Shown here: piece by piece, positions 51,411 through 61,814 of the stretch | Position numbering within the stretch: position 1 is the stretch's first letter | Layout of the letters: every line of letters begins with the position of its first letter | Assembly (NCBI RefSeq): GCF_000340215.1 | Contig: NW_006921532.1 | Span: 1,467,337-1,531,336, forward strand | DNA length: 64,000 nucleotides | Source: Pseudocercospora fijiensis CIRAD86 | Lineage: Eukaryota > Ascomycota > Dothideomycetes > Mycosphaerellales > Mycosphaerellaceae | Reading direction: 5' to 3' | Translations under genes and position numbers: made by a program | The notes under the pieces: generated by a model | Database searches by the model: none | What the model was told of the DNA's origin: nothing | What the model saw: the letters and a program-made list of their open reading frames with translations, nothing else

Positions 51411-52496
51411 ATGCGCTCGATATTACAACGCACGGCTCTCAGACTATGTCAGTGGCGTAATAGCAGAGTGCCCGCTCTCTCCAGCCGTTCCTATGCAGTT
51501 CAAGCTCCCGGCGCACCCACAGTGGAAGTATTCGACCAGAGAACGAAATGGCTTCACAAGGAGCGTGCTGCCTCCAGCCCGGAGCAGAGCCGTCAGGTAG
51601 ACTACCTCCGAGATGAGATGGCTATGCGGCTTTGCGATCGCATCCTCGACATCAACCGAACTTTCCCCAAGGTGTTAGATTTTGGGGCGAATGCATGCAA
51701 CATCGCTCGCGCTTTGACTCGTCCTGACCCCGACCCAGAATCGGCGAAGCCATCCGTCGAGCCCATTAGCAAGAGAATAGGGAGCATCATATGCACGGAC
51801 ACAAGCCAAAAGATGTTGGATAGAGATCGGAATGAACCATTTAATAAGGAGATCAACATTACCCGAGAGGTGTTGAAGAATCCAGAGTATATCCCCTACG
51901 AAGCAGAAACTTTTGATATGGTAATCTCGAATCTTTCCTTACATTGGGTCAACGATCTCCCTTCGGTGCTCACTCAGATGAACAACTGCTTAAAACCAGA
52001 CGCACCGGTCTTGGCTGCTATGTTCGGAGGAGACAATCTATACGAGTTAAGAGGCTCACTGCAGTTAGCAGAACAGGAGCGCCTTGGTGGTATTGGAACT
52101 CACATGTCTCCTCTGGCAGACGTAAGGGACGTTGGCAATCTGCTGAATCGTGCCGGATTCAAGCTATTGACTGTCGACGTGGACGACATCATTGTGGACT
52201 ACCCCAACATCTTCGCACTCATGTCGGACCTACAATCTATGGGAGAAGCCAATGCTGCTTTACGAAGAAGTCCAAGCGGTATTAGCAGGGACGTACTACT
52301 GGCAACTGAGGCCATCTACAGAGAAATGTACGGCGAGCAGCAAGAAGACGGCAGCGTAACACTTCCAGCAACATTCAGGATGATCTATATGATTGGCTGG
52401 AAAGAGAGTGAGACCACGCCGCGGCCACTTGAGCGTGGTTCTGGCGAGGTGAATCTCAAGGACCTGTTTGAAAGTGATGGGTCCAAGAAGAGCTGA
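51411..52496 (+). CDS. NDUFAF5: Mitochondrial complex I assembly factor NDUFAF5 (methyltransferase fold)
   Basis: A single-exon 361-aa protein. The Arg-rich N terminus (MRSILQRTALRLCQWRNSR) is a mitochondrial presequence. A class I methyltransferase fold follows: motif I region VLDFGANACNIARAL (about residue 86), IICTDTSQKML, and MVISNLSLHWVNDLP, the sequence typical of the NDUFAF5/BioC-like group. Known role: hydroxylates an arginine of the NDUFS7 subunit early in complex I assembly. Its GANACN loop departs from the usual GxGxG, as is common in this group. It points to a genome that retains respiratory complex I, as filamentous fungi do. Confidence 0.9.
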   Translation: MRSILQRTALRLCQWRNSRVPALSSRSYAVQAPGAPTVEVFDQRTKWLHKERAASSPEQSRQVDYLRDEMAMRLCDRILDINRTFPKVLDFGANACNIARALTRPDPDPESAKPSVEPISKRIGSIICTDTSQKMLDRDRNEPFNKEINITREVLKNPEYIPYEAETFDMVISNLSLHWVNDLPSVLTQMNNCLKPDAPVLAAMFGGDNLYELRGSLQLAEQERLGGIGTHMSPLADVRDVGNLLNRAGFKLLTVDVDDIIVDYPNIFALMSDLQSMGEANAALRRSPSGISRDVLLATEAIYREMYGEQQEDGSVTLPATFRMIYMIGWKESETTPRPLERGSGEVNLKDLFESDGSKKS

Positions 52497-53303
52497 ACCG
52501 GCATTGAAAAGAGACAACGAAGCCGACAATTTTGAGCAGTCTTGGATTGCTATCGACCAACGGATTCAACAGGCTATCGCATGTCTTTGTATGAGAAGAC
52601 TGAATACATATCAGAAAATGAGCGAAAGCTTTCGGCGATCAGCAGGACCTCCAGCTATTGACTACGGCGGTCAGGAAGACTGGTCTCCACCGCTCATGCG
52701 AAGCTCTCAAAACCAGCGAAGGCGAGACGAAACGTCCGTGATAGACGCTTGAGTCTTGATGGAAAGGTAGTAGTGCTACGAGCATCGTGCTAAAGATTTA
52801 AATGACGCTGTGCTGCATATACACTTGAGAACAAACCGCAAAATTTTACGATGTGTCTTATTCACGTGCAGTCCACTTCCACAATTCTGACAAGAGCATT
52901 CTCCTGATAAGCAAGCAAGCAGGAAAGGAGTGTTCCTCAGCACAAGCATGTATTGGATTGCTCTCCGTGTCTCGAATATAACTGGGCCATCGTATAGAGA
53001 CGGATCGCTTTCACCCTTCGGCCTCGGTGAACCTCCATCCGCTTGACATCATCTGGCGCGTGCTCGTCCTGCTACCTGCAACGCCTAGTCTATGCTTCGC
53101 GATGGCTACTAAAGAGAGCAAACACCTCTCCGTGGGGATACAGCTCGAACGATTAGCACCGGGAGAAGGGTGGATGGCTAACATGCCTTGAGAGTCGAGT
53201 TACCTTCCACTTAGACTAGCGAAGCAAAGCATAAAGATCAGCTTCGCATCTCTCTCGCGCCCAGCAACGATTTCCAAATTCGAAGCCACCGAGCGCCTCC
53301 GCC
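52497..53303. other. Intergenic, nothing recognised
   Basis: About 800 bp between NDUFAF5 and the acyltransferase, both on the plus strand. Contains the acyltransferase promoter; no gene supported. Confidence 0.5.
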
Positions 53304-55165
53304 ATGGCCGACAATTCGTCCTACTTCAAGTTCGCCAACGAGACCAGCGATAGGGGCAGCGGGTCCACCATACACCAGCCGCGAGCGCGAAAACCTATCG
53401 ATGCTCGGCTTGCGCGTGCCTTGAACGAAGAGCTCACGCCAAATGCCGCCGTACAACGTGCCCAAGCAGCTGGACTCGCCAGTGAGCGTAACACTCCAGC
53501 GCCACCGGAAGACGCGCCAGAGTCAGTAAAAGTCACAGCGGCAGCGCGCAAGCATTTCAGGCGCAAGACAAAACAGCAGCGAATGTTTCCAACTGTCGAA
53601 TATCAGGAAAGAGTGTCGTACTTTGATCCGCGATCAAGTTATGGCAACTTTCGTGGATTCTTCGTCCTCTTCTGGATCGGGTTGGCAATCATGGTCTTCA
53701 CTTCTATGCTGCGCAATCTGAAAGAGACGGGCACGGTTCTCAACTTCAAGCAATGGCCTCTGTTCACCAAGGATATCGTTGATCTTGCCATCAGCGATTT
53801 GTGCATGTGCGTGACCACAGCACTGAGCTTGATTTTCAATCTGGGGTTTGTTAGGAGTAAAGGCATTCTAAGGTGGAACAGAGCTGGCATGATCATACAG
53901 AGCATCTTTCAGGCAGTCTGGCTATATTTCTGGATAAGCTGGCCTTTTATGAGAGATTGGACGTAAGTACACTGAACGCTGCAAGGCGCAGCGCCTCCCA
54001 GCCGAGACGTAGCGATCTGATGTTGTCTTGCGCTTGTGGAGCGGTACTTTTCGCTCGAGACATTTGCTAACTCCGTGCCCTATGCTTCTAGGTGGACAGC
54101 ACAGGTCTTCTTCACTCTTCATACCTTGGTCCTGGCTATGAAGATGCATTCGTATGCATTCTACAACGGCCACTTATCAGTCACATTGCAACGATTGAAG
54201 GAGCTCGACATGCCAATCGGGCCTCAGACACCAACCAACGCAGCTGTGCGATATCCGTCTGCCCCCACACGCCTAGCAGAGCTCAAGGCGGCCGCCACTG
54301 AGGATGAGCACGAACATCAGAATCTATCTCCAGTCATGATCCTTCGGGAGGACTTGGCTACCGAGCTCACCTCTCCCTTGGGCAACGTCACGTATCCGGC
54401 AAACCTAACCGTTTGGAATTATTTCGAGTTCTTGCTCTGTCCCACCCTGTGTTATGAGATCGAGTACCCGCGAACGCCTTCTCGATCCTACCTGGAGCTC
54501 TTTTACAAGATGCTCGCCGTTTTTGGCTGCATCTTCCTCATGATTGTGACAGCCGAAGAATTTATCATCCCGGTTCTTGATGAATCCTCCCTCCGCCTAC
54601 GCCTTTCTCGCACCTGGGTCGATTCGTCTCTTATCTTCGCTGAAACAGTCAGCAGATTACTCTTTCCGTTCATGGTCACCTTCCTCCTGGTCTTCTTGGT
54701 CATTTTCGAATACGTCTGCGGAGCATTTGCAGAGATTACCAGGTTTGCTGACCGACAATTCTACTCGGACTGGTGGAACAGCTCGGACTGGCTGGAGTTC
54801 AGCAGAGAGTGGAACATTCCTGTGCACCACTTCTTCCGAAGGCATGTCTATAGTGCCAGTCGCAGCGCCAAAATGTCGAAACCAGCGGCAACGGCGATAA
54901 CATTTCTCATTTCAGCGCTTGCCCATGAGTTGATCATGGGCTGCATTACGAGGAAGTTTAGAGGATATGGCTTCGTCCTAATGATGATGCAGATGCCCAT
55001 TGTCATGATTCAGCGAATGCCTTGGGTGCGGGATCGATCTCTGTTGAACAATATCATGTTTTGGATAAGCATGATTCTTGGATTGAGCTTGGTGAGTTGC
55101 CTCACATTCGAGAATTAAACTGTGCTGACACTTAGCAGCTTTGTGCGCTTTATGTGCTCGTCTAG
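53304..55165 (+). CDS. ARE2: Sterol O-acyltransferase (ACAT/ARE type, MBOAT family)
   Basis: Exons 53304-53962, 54092-55091 and 55139-55165 give 561 aa. It is an ER membrane-bound O-acyltransferase that esterifies sterols (ergosterol) for storage in lipid droplets. Seen: a polar N-terminal ~120 residues, about nine hydrophobic helices, the family motif FYSDWWNSSDWLEFSREWN near residue 442, and the catalytic His in ISALAHELIMG near residue 496. Exon joins read FMRDWT to WTAQVFFTLHT, and GLSL to LCALYVLV followed by TAG. The last exon is only 27 nt; the intron before it has a perfect CTGAC branch point. Reading through instead ends the protein with VSCLTFEN. ARE1 and ARE2 cannot be told apart. 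Confidence 0.9.
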
Positions 55166-55499
55166 GAGACGCATAAATGTATCGCCCTCTGCATTCTGCA
55201 GTGCAGGATTTATGATCAACAGTGGGCCGTTGCCATTACGCGGAGGAGTTCTTCACTTGCAAACATCAGCTGGCAAACTGGCTCTTCAGTGAGCAGCAAT
55301 CAATTGAAGCAATCGACCCACTTTGAATCCCGGCTCTCCGGCCCGAAGACCTTCCATCCCGTACCCTGTGCCCTGTGTTTCGATTTGATACTGTCATACT
55401 GACAAACTTATACAATCAAACAGATCCAACAACAGCCATACAAGACTCCTTTTCTGCCAGACTGAACTGCTAGTCTACAATCACGACCAGGTCGCCAAA
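55166..55499. other. Intergenic, nothing recognised
   Basis: 334 bp between the acyltransferase and the nucleoside hydrolase; the second half is A/C-rich leader-like sequence. Confidence 0.5.
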
Positions 55500-56674
55500 A
55501 TGACGCGGGGAACGTCCGAAGACGCCAAATCTTTCTCCCTTTGGCTCGATTGCGATACAGGTTGATATGCAGATGCAGCCAGCTGCGAATCCATTGCTCA
55601 TAAATTACAGGTCATGACGACGCCTTTGCTATCCTTCTTGCATCTAGACATCCTTCGATCAATCTGCTTGGGATCAGCACCACTTATGGCAACGCACCTT
55701 TATCGAAGACTACTTACAACACCCGCGCTATTCTCAAAGCAATCGGCCGCGAAGACATTCCTGTGTATGTCGGTGCCGGTAAGCCGTTCTGTAGAGTAGC
55801 TGCTACTGCTCCAGACATCCATGGCGAATCTGGCTTGGACGGAACGACGTGCTTACCAGTGCCATCTGTGGAGCCACGGAACGACGTTACAGCTGTCGAA
55901 GCGGTGTACAGGTCATTGAAGTCTCAACCAGCACATTCGGCATACTTGGTTGCTACCGGCGCTCTCACCAATACTGCACTTCTCTTCGCGATATATCCGG
56001 ATCTCGCTGCGCACATTGCCGGTCTGTCAATCATGGGAGGGGCAATTGGTGGAGGCTTCAGCACTGCGCCGATGGGTGCGGTGAAAGGAGAAGGCGAGAG
56101 ATTTGGCAATTGGACTAAGACGGCTGAATTCAACATCTACATCGACCCAGAGGCAGCCAAGTCCGTCTTTTCAAATCCTGTACTCGCGGCAAAGACCACT
56201 CTGATACCACTGGATTTAACGCATCAATTTCTTGCAACGCAACGCGTGCAGCACGCAATGCTACATGGCGGATTCGATGCTACTGAGAAGCCGTTGGATA
56301 GCATTGCCACTGTGCGGAAACTCTTCTTTGAGATCCTTACATTCTTCGCTAAAACCTACGCCGATGTATTTGGCTTGACTGAAGGGCCACCGACGCACGA
56401 CCCGCTTGCCGTAGCGGCGGTAATTGCGCCAGATCTATTCCACGATAATGGCGGGGAGCGATACCAATTAGACGTGGTCACGGATGGCGATCACGGCTCA
56501 TCCGGGCACGTTCGAAAGAGCGCGTCGCAGTGTGGGCGGACTGTTGCGACTCTGTTGACAGCTGGCGAAGGTGTCAGGATACCAAGGAGCTTGGAATGGG
56601 AAGCGCTGTGGCGGATGTTGGAAGAGTGTCTCGCACGTGCTGAAGCAGCGGTTCATAGCAATAGCAAGATATGA
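55500..56674 (+). CDS. Inosine-uridine preferring nucleoside hydrolase
   Basis: Exons 55500-55560 and 55611-56674 give 374 aa. The 50-nt intron splits the active-site motif: exon 1 ends LWLDCDTG and exon 2 begins HDDAFAILLA, together the calcium-binding DxDxGxDD signature of nucleoside hydrolases. Other family segments: LLGISTTYGNAPL, VYVGAGKPF, LVATGALTNTALLF, LSIMGGAIGGG, and the late VDVVTDGDHGSSG-like region (LDVVTDGDHGSS). It cleaves the N-glycosidic bond of purine/pyrimidine ribosides for salvage. Without splicing, exon 2 has no suitable ATG, so the intron is well supported. No signal peptide, so probably cytosolic. Confidence 0.9.
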
Positions 56675-57408
56675 GGTTTGGTGGCAGGTTATATTGCGTG
56701 CATAGTTCGAGCCCAGCATCTTCTCGGCGTTGAGACGTGGCGACAGGACAGACAGAGCCAAGATCTTCTCGATCTCACATGATTCGGTGTTGTATCACGC
56801 TGGACATGATGTGTCAAGAATCGAGTCGTGCCATGGCGACAGTGCGGGTGTGGTTGTGCAACATCCACGCGCTCAAGATGTCGCGGGGTTTCTGGCTAGC
56901 GTAGCGCCATGTGGCGATGTCTTGACTCTTGATGGGAAGCCTCATCGGAAGATTGGTGTCACATCTTCTTGATGAGAAGCGCGTGGAAAAGGAGAGCAAT
57001 AATACAGAGGATGCACTCTGAGTCTCTGGCGTGTCATGGTGCCCAGTCTGCTGACATTTGCCTTTGAGGCTTTGACTTGACTTTCTGGGCGGCCGAATCA
57101 GCCCAGAATGCTTCTCCATAAGGAACGGGTCTCGGCTCTTCAAGGATCGCAGGAGCCAGCGACCGTGCAGGATCATCCTCGCTGCAACTTAGAACTACCT
57201 ACTGAAGACATCAGGCCCCTTCCTCTTCGTTTCGAACCACCGAGCTCGCGAGCAGTGCTTCGACCGGCTTACTGCCCACCTGAACAACTTCTATTCAGCT
57301 TCGAGGACGGGGTGGCTTCGACTCAGCACAGCCGAGCAACAATACTGTAGCATCAACTACCATTGAAGTGATTTGGTACCAGTCTGAAAGACCGCCGGAA
57401 CTGGTACA
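56675..57408. other. Intergenic, nothing recognised
   Basis: About 730 bp between nucleoside hydrolase and glutaredoxin. Several 80-120 codon frames on both strands show no resemblance to proteins and overlap each other. Confidence 0.5.
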
Positions 57409-58335
57409 ATGCCTTCGCAGCGGCAGATAAGGGCGATTGGACTGGTCACGGTGTTAGCTCTACTCGTCATCTACTATGTATCAAATGGAGCGAAGAGCAC
57501 ATACGACTCGCCGTTCTACAAGAATACCATAGCGGCAATCGAAAAGAAGAAGACAGCCGCTCAGCGCGAACAACTAATGTCGGAAGAGAAAGATCGGCGT
57601 GAACGGGTCGAACGATTACGGAAAGAACACGACGTAGCAGTAGAAGATCTTTCATCATCGAGCTCCTCCCCAGCAGATTCAACGACGACCGATGCTCCTG
57701 CGATTGGACCACAGAAGCAGAAACCGATTAAAGACGATACGCCTGCTGAGAAGAGTGTGGCTGGGCGAAAGAAGATGGGAGCGTCCAACGACAAGATTGT
57801 ACAAGAGAAGCCTAAAGATGACACCGATGATGGAGTAGCCAAAGTTGGCAACGTCGCGGCCAAAGCAACAGCAGTCGCTGACGACACGACTGCAGAAGAA
57901 AAGGAACATGAACGGAAAGTGGAGCTGGAACTGAACAACATACTCAAAAAGGGACCTATAATAGTGTTCTCGAAATCTTATTGCCCATTCAGTAAGAAGG
58001 CAAAGGTATGCATAAGTGCTCGTCAACTCGTTCATAGATCGTTCCTAACATTGCGGAAACAGCACATCCTCCTTGACCTATACAGCATAAACCCTCCGCC
58101 TTACGTGGTCGAGCTGGATCAACATGAACTTGGCCCAGGTCTTCAGCGGTCATTGGCGCGAAGCACTGGACGTCGAACAGTACCCAACGTGCTTATCAAC
58201 GGCAAGAGCATTGGAGGCGGCGACGATATTGAGGCACTACACGAAACCCACAAACTCATCGACAAGGTGACAAGCATGGGTGGAAAGCGCATCATGTCCA
58301 TCCGCGAGAATGCACAGCCCAAATTCGAGACGTAG
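57409..58335 (+). CDS. Membrane-anchored monothiol glutaredoxin (Grx6/Grx7 type)
   Basis: Exons 57409-58005 and 58063-58335 give 289 aa. The N terminus has one signal-anchor helix (IGLVTVLALLVIYYVSNG, residues about 10-27), then a long charged spacer (coiled-coil KKTAAQREQLMSEEKDRRE, then Ser/Asp/Lys-rich) to about residue 170. The glutaredoxin domain begins near IIVFSKSYCPFSKKAK; CPFS (Cys192) has one cysteine, so it is monothiol. The glutathione-binding TVPNVLING and GGGDDIEALH follow. This layout matches the secretory-pathway Grx6/Grx7 of yeast, which protect against oxidative stress in the ER/Golgi. The 57-nt intron (58006-58062) is stop-free and in frame. Confidence 0.9.
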   Translation: MPSQRQIRAIGLVTVLALLVIYYVSNGAKSTYDSPFYKNTIAAIEKKKTAAQREQLMSEEKDRRERVERLRKEHDVAVEDLSSSSSSPADSTTTDAPAIGPQKQKPIKDDTPAEKSVAGRKKMGASNDKIVQEKPKDDTDDGVAKVGNVAAKATAVADDTTAEEKEHERKVELELNNILKKGPIIVFSKSYCPFSKKAKVCISARQLVHRSFLTLRKQHILLDLYSINPPPYVVELDQHELGPGLQRSLARSTGRRTVPNVLINGKSIGGGDDIEALHETHKLIDKVTSMGGKRIMSIRENAQPKFET

Positions 58336-59171
58336 GGACGAGACCAAAGCTGAGGTCAAGTTCAAAGCGTAGAAGACGTGTCGGGCGGACTACAGTTCGG
58401 TTCCGGGAAATGTGGATGGCAAATTTAAGAGCAGCACCTTATTACTACATGACTTCAAGGCGTTTCGGAAGTACGGCTGGACATGTGAGATGGCATGATA
58501 CCCCTCAGTGGTTTTATTGGTAATTTGATCCGATTCGGTCAAGAGGCTGTCGTCATCAGGATATGGGAGTCAAAACAAATCTAGAGAGGGAGTTATTGTT
58601 TATCAGATGGTTTGGATTGTCTAGACGAATCCGACGTGGCTGTAGGAAGACCAGAGAAAATGAAAACTAATTCGACATCATTGTCTCGTGGTGGCTGAGA
58701 TCAGGACAGACTTATTGAAGGGTTTTGCGTTCAGTCGCGAAGAGTATATCTCAAATGTCACATTACATTGCGACCGGTTCAAGTTTTGAGAACCATTGGG
58801 CTGAAGAGCTGATAGTGGGCAAGCACGGCGAGGCTCAATATCGAATCGCCGTTCTTGATGCCAACAGTAGCAGCACCGTTTGGAGCCATCACAGCCGAGT
58901 GCATACAGCACGGTCATGCGGCATGACCTGACCCGTGAACATGTTTGTGACATAAGAAAGTTCGTATTACCTTGGTGAGTGCGGATACCTCTCCCCGCTC
59001 GCTCTTGGGATAAGAGCTTAAGTAATGAGGTTGATGTGGGTGCTTGATTCGTTCCATTCAGTACGGCTACCTGCCACTAGCCCTGAGCAGGCCGTCATAA
59101 TGTCCTTTCATGCATGATCCCATTTTGCATGCGCCAGGCGCCAGCCAACCTTTTCCCCCATTTCCCGAAGC
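58336..59171. other. Intergenic between convergent genes, nothing recognised
   Basis: About 835 bp of 3' flanks of glutaredoxin and uL6. Short frames only. Confidence 0.5.
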
Positions 59172-59876
59172 TTACTCCGAGATGTTGGTGCGCTCAGAGA
59201 CGTAGATACCGTCCAAGAACTTACGGATATCCTTGTTTCGTACACGGCAGGTCTGCTGGATGTCGGCGGCGGATTGTGAGACGGCTTCGAGCGAGTTTCC
59301 GCTGAGCAGCAGCTCGTCCTTGACGTTCTTGGAGGCTTCGACTTCGACACCTGGCTGCATGGTAACGTTGCGCACAAGCTTCTCGCCCAAGAAGTTTCTG
59401 CCAAAAATGATTATGTCAGTATATCGCTATCAATTTCCTTTGCTATGGGATGTGATCATACCGGATCTCGACATTCCACAGACCAGTCTCCTTGTTTTTT
59501 TCCAAGTTGACGTTGATTGGGAAATGTGCGTAGACGTAACGCATCTTGTACTTGTAGCCCTTGGTGACACCGATGATCAAGTTGTTGATGAGAGTGCGGA
59601 CGGTACGGAGCGTAGCGACATTCTTGCGCGAGCCGTGGTGGAGCTCGATGTTGATGCGGCCCTTGGATGGCTGGGAGAAGGAGACTGCGAGATGGCCCAA
59701 GTCCTTGGTGAGCTTGCCTCGTGGTCCCTCGACGGTGACCTGGCGGGTCTTGATGTTGACCTTGACTGTTGCAGAAGCATTGTCAGTGTTCGGTTCATAA
59801 TGCGCGCCGATGCTGCTGCAGAGTACGAACCGCCCTCTGGAATGTCCAGCGTCTCCTGGGAGAAGATGTAGCGCAT
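59172..59876 (-). CDS. RPL9: 60S ribosomal protein L9 (uL6)
   Basis: Exons 59876-59831, 59765-59462 and 59397-59172 give 191 aa, the normal eukaryotic uL6 length. The joined protein reads [67 protein letters not shown], then [13 protein letters not shown] and [16 protein letters not shown]. Introns are 65 and 64 nt. Exon 1 is 46 nt. The protein sits near the large-subunit GTPase-associated and sarcin-ricin region. The frame is open upstream to 60038, but MRYIF is the conserved start region. Confidence 0.95.
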
Positions 59877-60340
59877 CTTGACGGCGTTGTGCTGGTCGCT
59901 GGGTGTATGGCGAGTGGACGGTGCAACGGCGTCTGAACTTCTGAAGACCGCAAATTCGTGGAGTTCAAATTCGAATGTCTTGGCAGAGCAAGAGCGACTG
60001 GGGTCGCCGGCTGCGATTGGCACGGCTAGAGCGGGCACTAGCTACTGTTCTTGCCTCTGTCACGGCTGACATGCACATTCGGCCCTCCTCCATCATCACG
60101 ATCTCGAATATCATCATCATACATTGTTGTGACGGCAGCTAGTTTGCTCACCGATGCTGCGAGCCGGAGAGACGTTCGACAAGACATCAAGATGGAGCTC
60201 GACCCAACTCAACACTTCCAGGACGCTCTCAAAGATAGTTCCAGAGCATTCAAACGTTCAAATGCTTCTTCAGCTTCAAGCGCAAATACAATGCGCAAGA
60301 CTGTTTCCGCACATCAAATTACAGCAGTTAAATCGGATAG
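59877..60340. other. Intergenic, upstream of uL6
   Basis: 464 bp between uL6 and the acyl-CoA dehydrogenase stop codon; holds the uL6 promoter. No supported gene. Confidence 0.5.
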
Positions 60341-61711
60341 TTACAGTTTCCAACCTCGTTTCCTTGCCCTCATCGTCTCTTGACGCACAGCCAGATCTGA
60401 AATGATCTCTTCACTGCCTCCTCCAACAACCATCATCCTCAAATCACGCGACATCTGCTCGACAACAGCACCCGGGCCCTGTTTCTGGTAGCCGGCGCCG
60501 CCAAGCACTTGTTGCGCCTCCCTGTTGGCCATTTCTTGGATTCTGCTTAATGTCAATAATGTGTGCTAAGAGCAATACTCTCGCGCACATGTGAGATTTG
60601 TATCTCGGACTCACCTGCCACCATGTACCTTTGCCAAAGCAATTCTTCCCGCGATATCAGGGTCTTGAAAACCCATCGGAGACATCTGAACTGCGTAGGC
60701 AATCTGCTCCAGCCAAGCCCAGTGGCTTTCGATGTATCTGGCCATTGTAGAAAACTTGTGGGCAATAATTTGATTGGCAATCAGAGGCTTGCCGAATGTT
60801 TCTCGTTTGTTGGCGTAGTCAAAGGCAACTGATAGGCATGTCCTGGCCTTACGATTGCAACCTACGGCCATGATATAGCGTTCCCGATTGAAGTTCACCA
60901 TGATGACCTTGAAGCCCTCGTTCTCTTTGCCCAAGAGATTCTCAACGGGTACTTTGACATCGTCGAGTTCGATCATTGACGCTCCACCGGCTTTCTGGCC
61001 ACTGTTGGGTATTCTTCGCATCGATAGACCAGGCGAGTTGGTTGGAATCACGAGCACAGAAATCCCACCCATTCCTGGGCCTCCAGTTCTAACGGCAGTA
61101 GTCATGTGAGTAGCCCATGGAGCCCCAGTGATCCATTTCTTATATCCGTTCACAATGTAGAACTTGCCATCTGGAGTTTTCTCGGCTGTGGTCTGCAGAT
61201 TCGCTACGTCTGAGCCCCCGCTAGGTTCAGTGATACCTAGACAGAAGCTGGTCTCCCATGAGAATAAGCCTGGTAACCATTTGCGCTTTTGCTCAGGCGT
61301 GCCGTGATGAATAACAGGCGGGATACCAATGACACTGCCGCCTCCCAGTGAGCTTGTCACGCCACCCTCCACGCGAGAGGTCTCGTCTGTGGAGACCAAA
61401 GTATGGAAAGCATCAAGCTCGGTGGTCGATATCCCAGCAGGAAAGGGAATGTCTTTGGGTCGATATTCGAGCGGCACATCTGCAAAAGAGAATCCAGACT
61501 TTGCCCACTTCATCCTCGCTTCCTCAGGCGCTTCGCCTGCCTCTTCCCAATCTAGAGCATAAGGGAGGATGTTTTCATCGACATACCGACGGAGCTCATC
61601 GCGATACCTTCTATGGGATTCGTTATAGTATGGAGATGGTATGCCGTGAGACCAAGCTGGCTCACTCCAAGGTGCGAGGTTCCCAAAGGCCTTCTTGTCA
61701 GTATTGGACAT
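60341..61711 (-). CDS. Acyl-CoA dehydrogenase family flavoenzyme
   Basis: Exons 61711-60615 and 60545-60341 give 433 aa; the join reads VHGGSRIQEMANREAQQVLGG. It has the acyl-CoA dehydrogenase fold: an N-terminal helical domain, the FAD/substrate signature CLGITEPSGGSDVANLQTT, FYIVNGYKKWITGA, the beta-domain, and the C-terminal helical domain with DYANKRETFGKPLIANQII and QQVLGGAGYQKQG. The end RDLRMMVVGGGSEEIISDLA holds the usual (I/V)(G/Y)GG(T/S)xEI motif near the catalytic base region. No peroxisomal or strong mitochondrial signal is seen. The specific acyl substrate cannot be told from sequence. The intron is 69 nt (donor GTGAGT). Confidence 0.9.
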
Positions 61712-61814
61712 GGTGGATTAGCTCAAGAGAGCAAGAAGAGTGATATGTGATTCAGAGGAAGCATGATAAAACGATCTCACTTGTAGCTATCTCCGTAACT
61801 CGTACTCGCAAATA

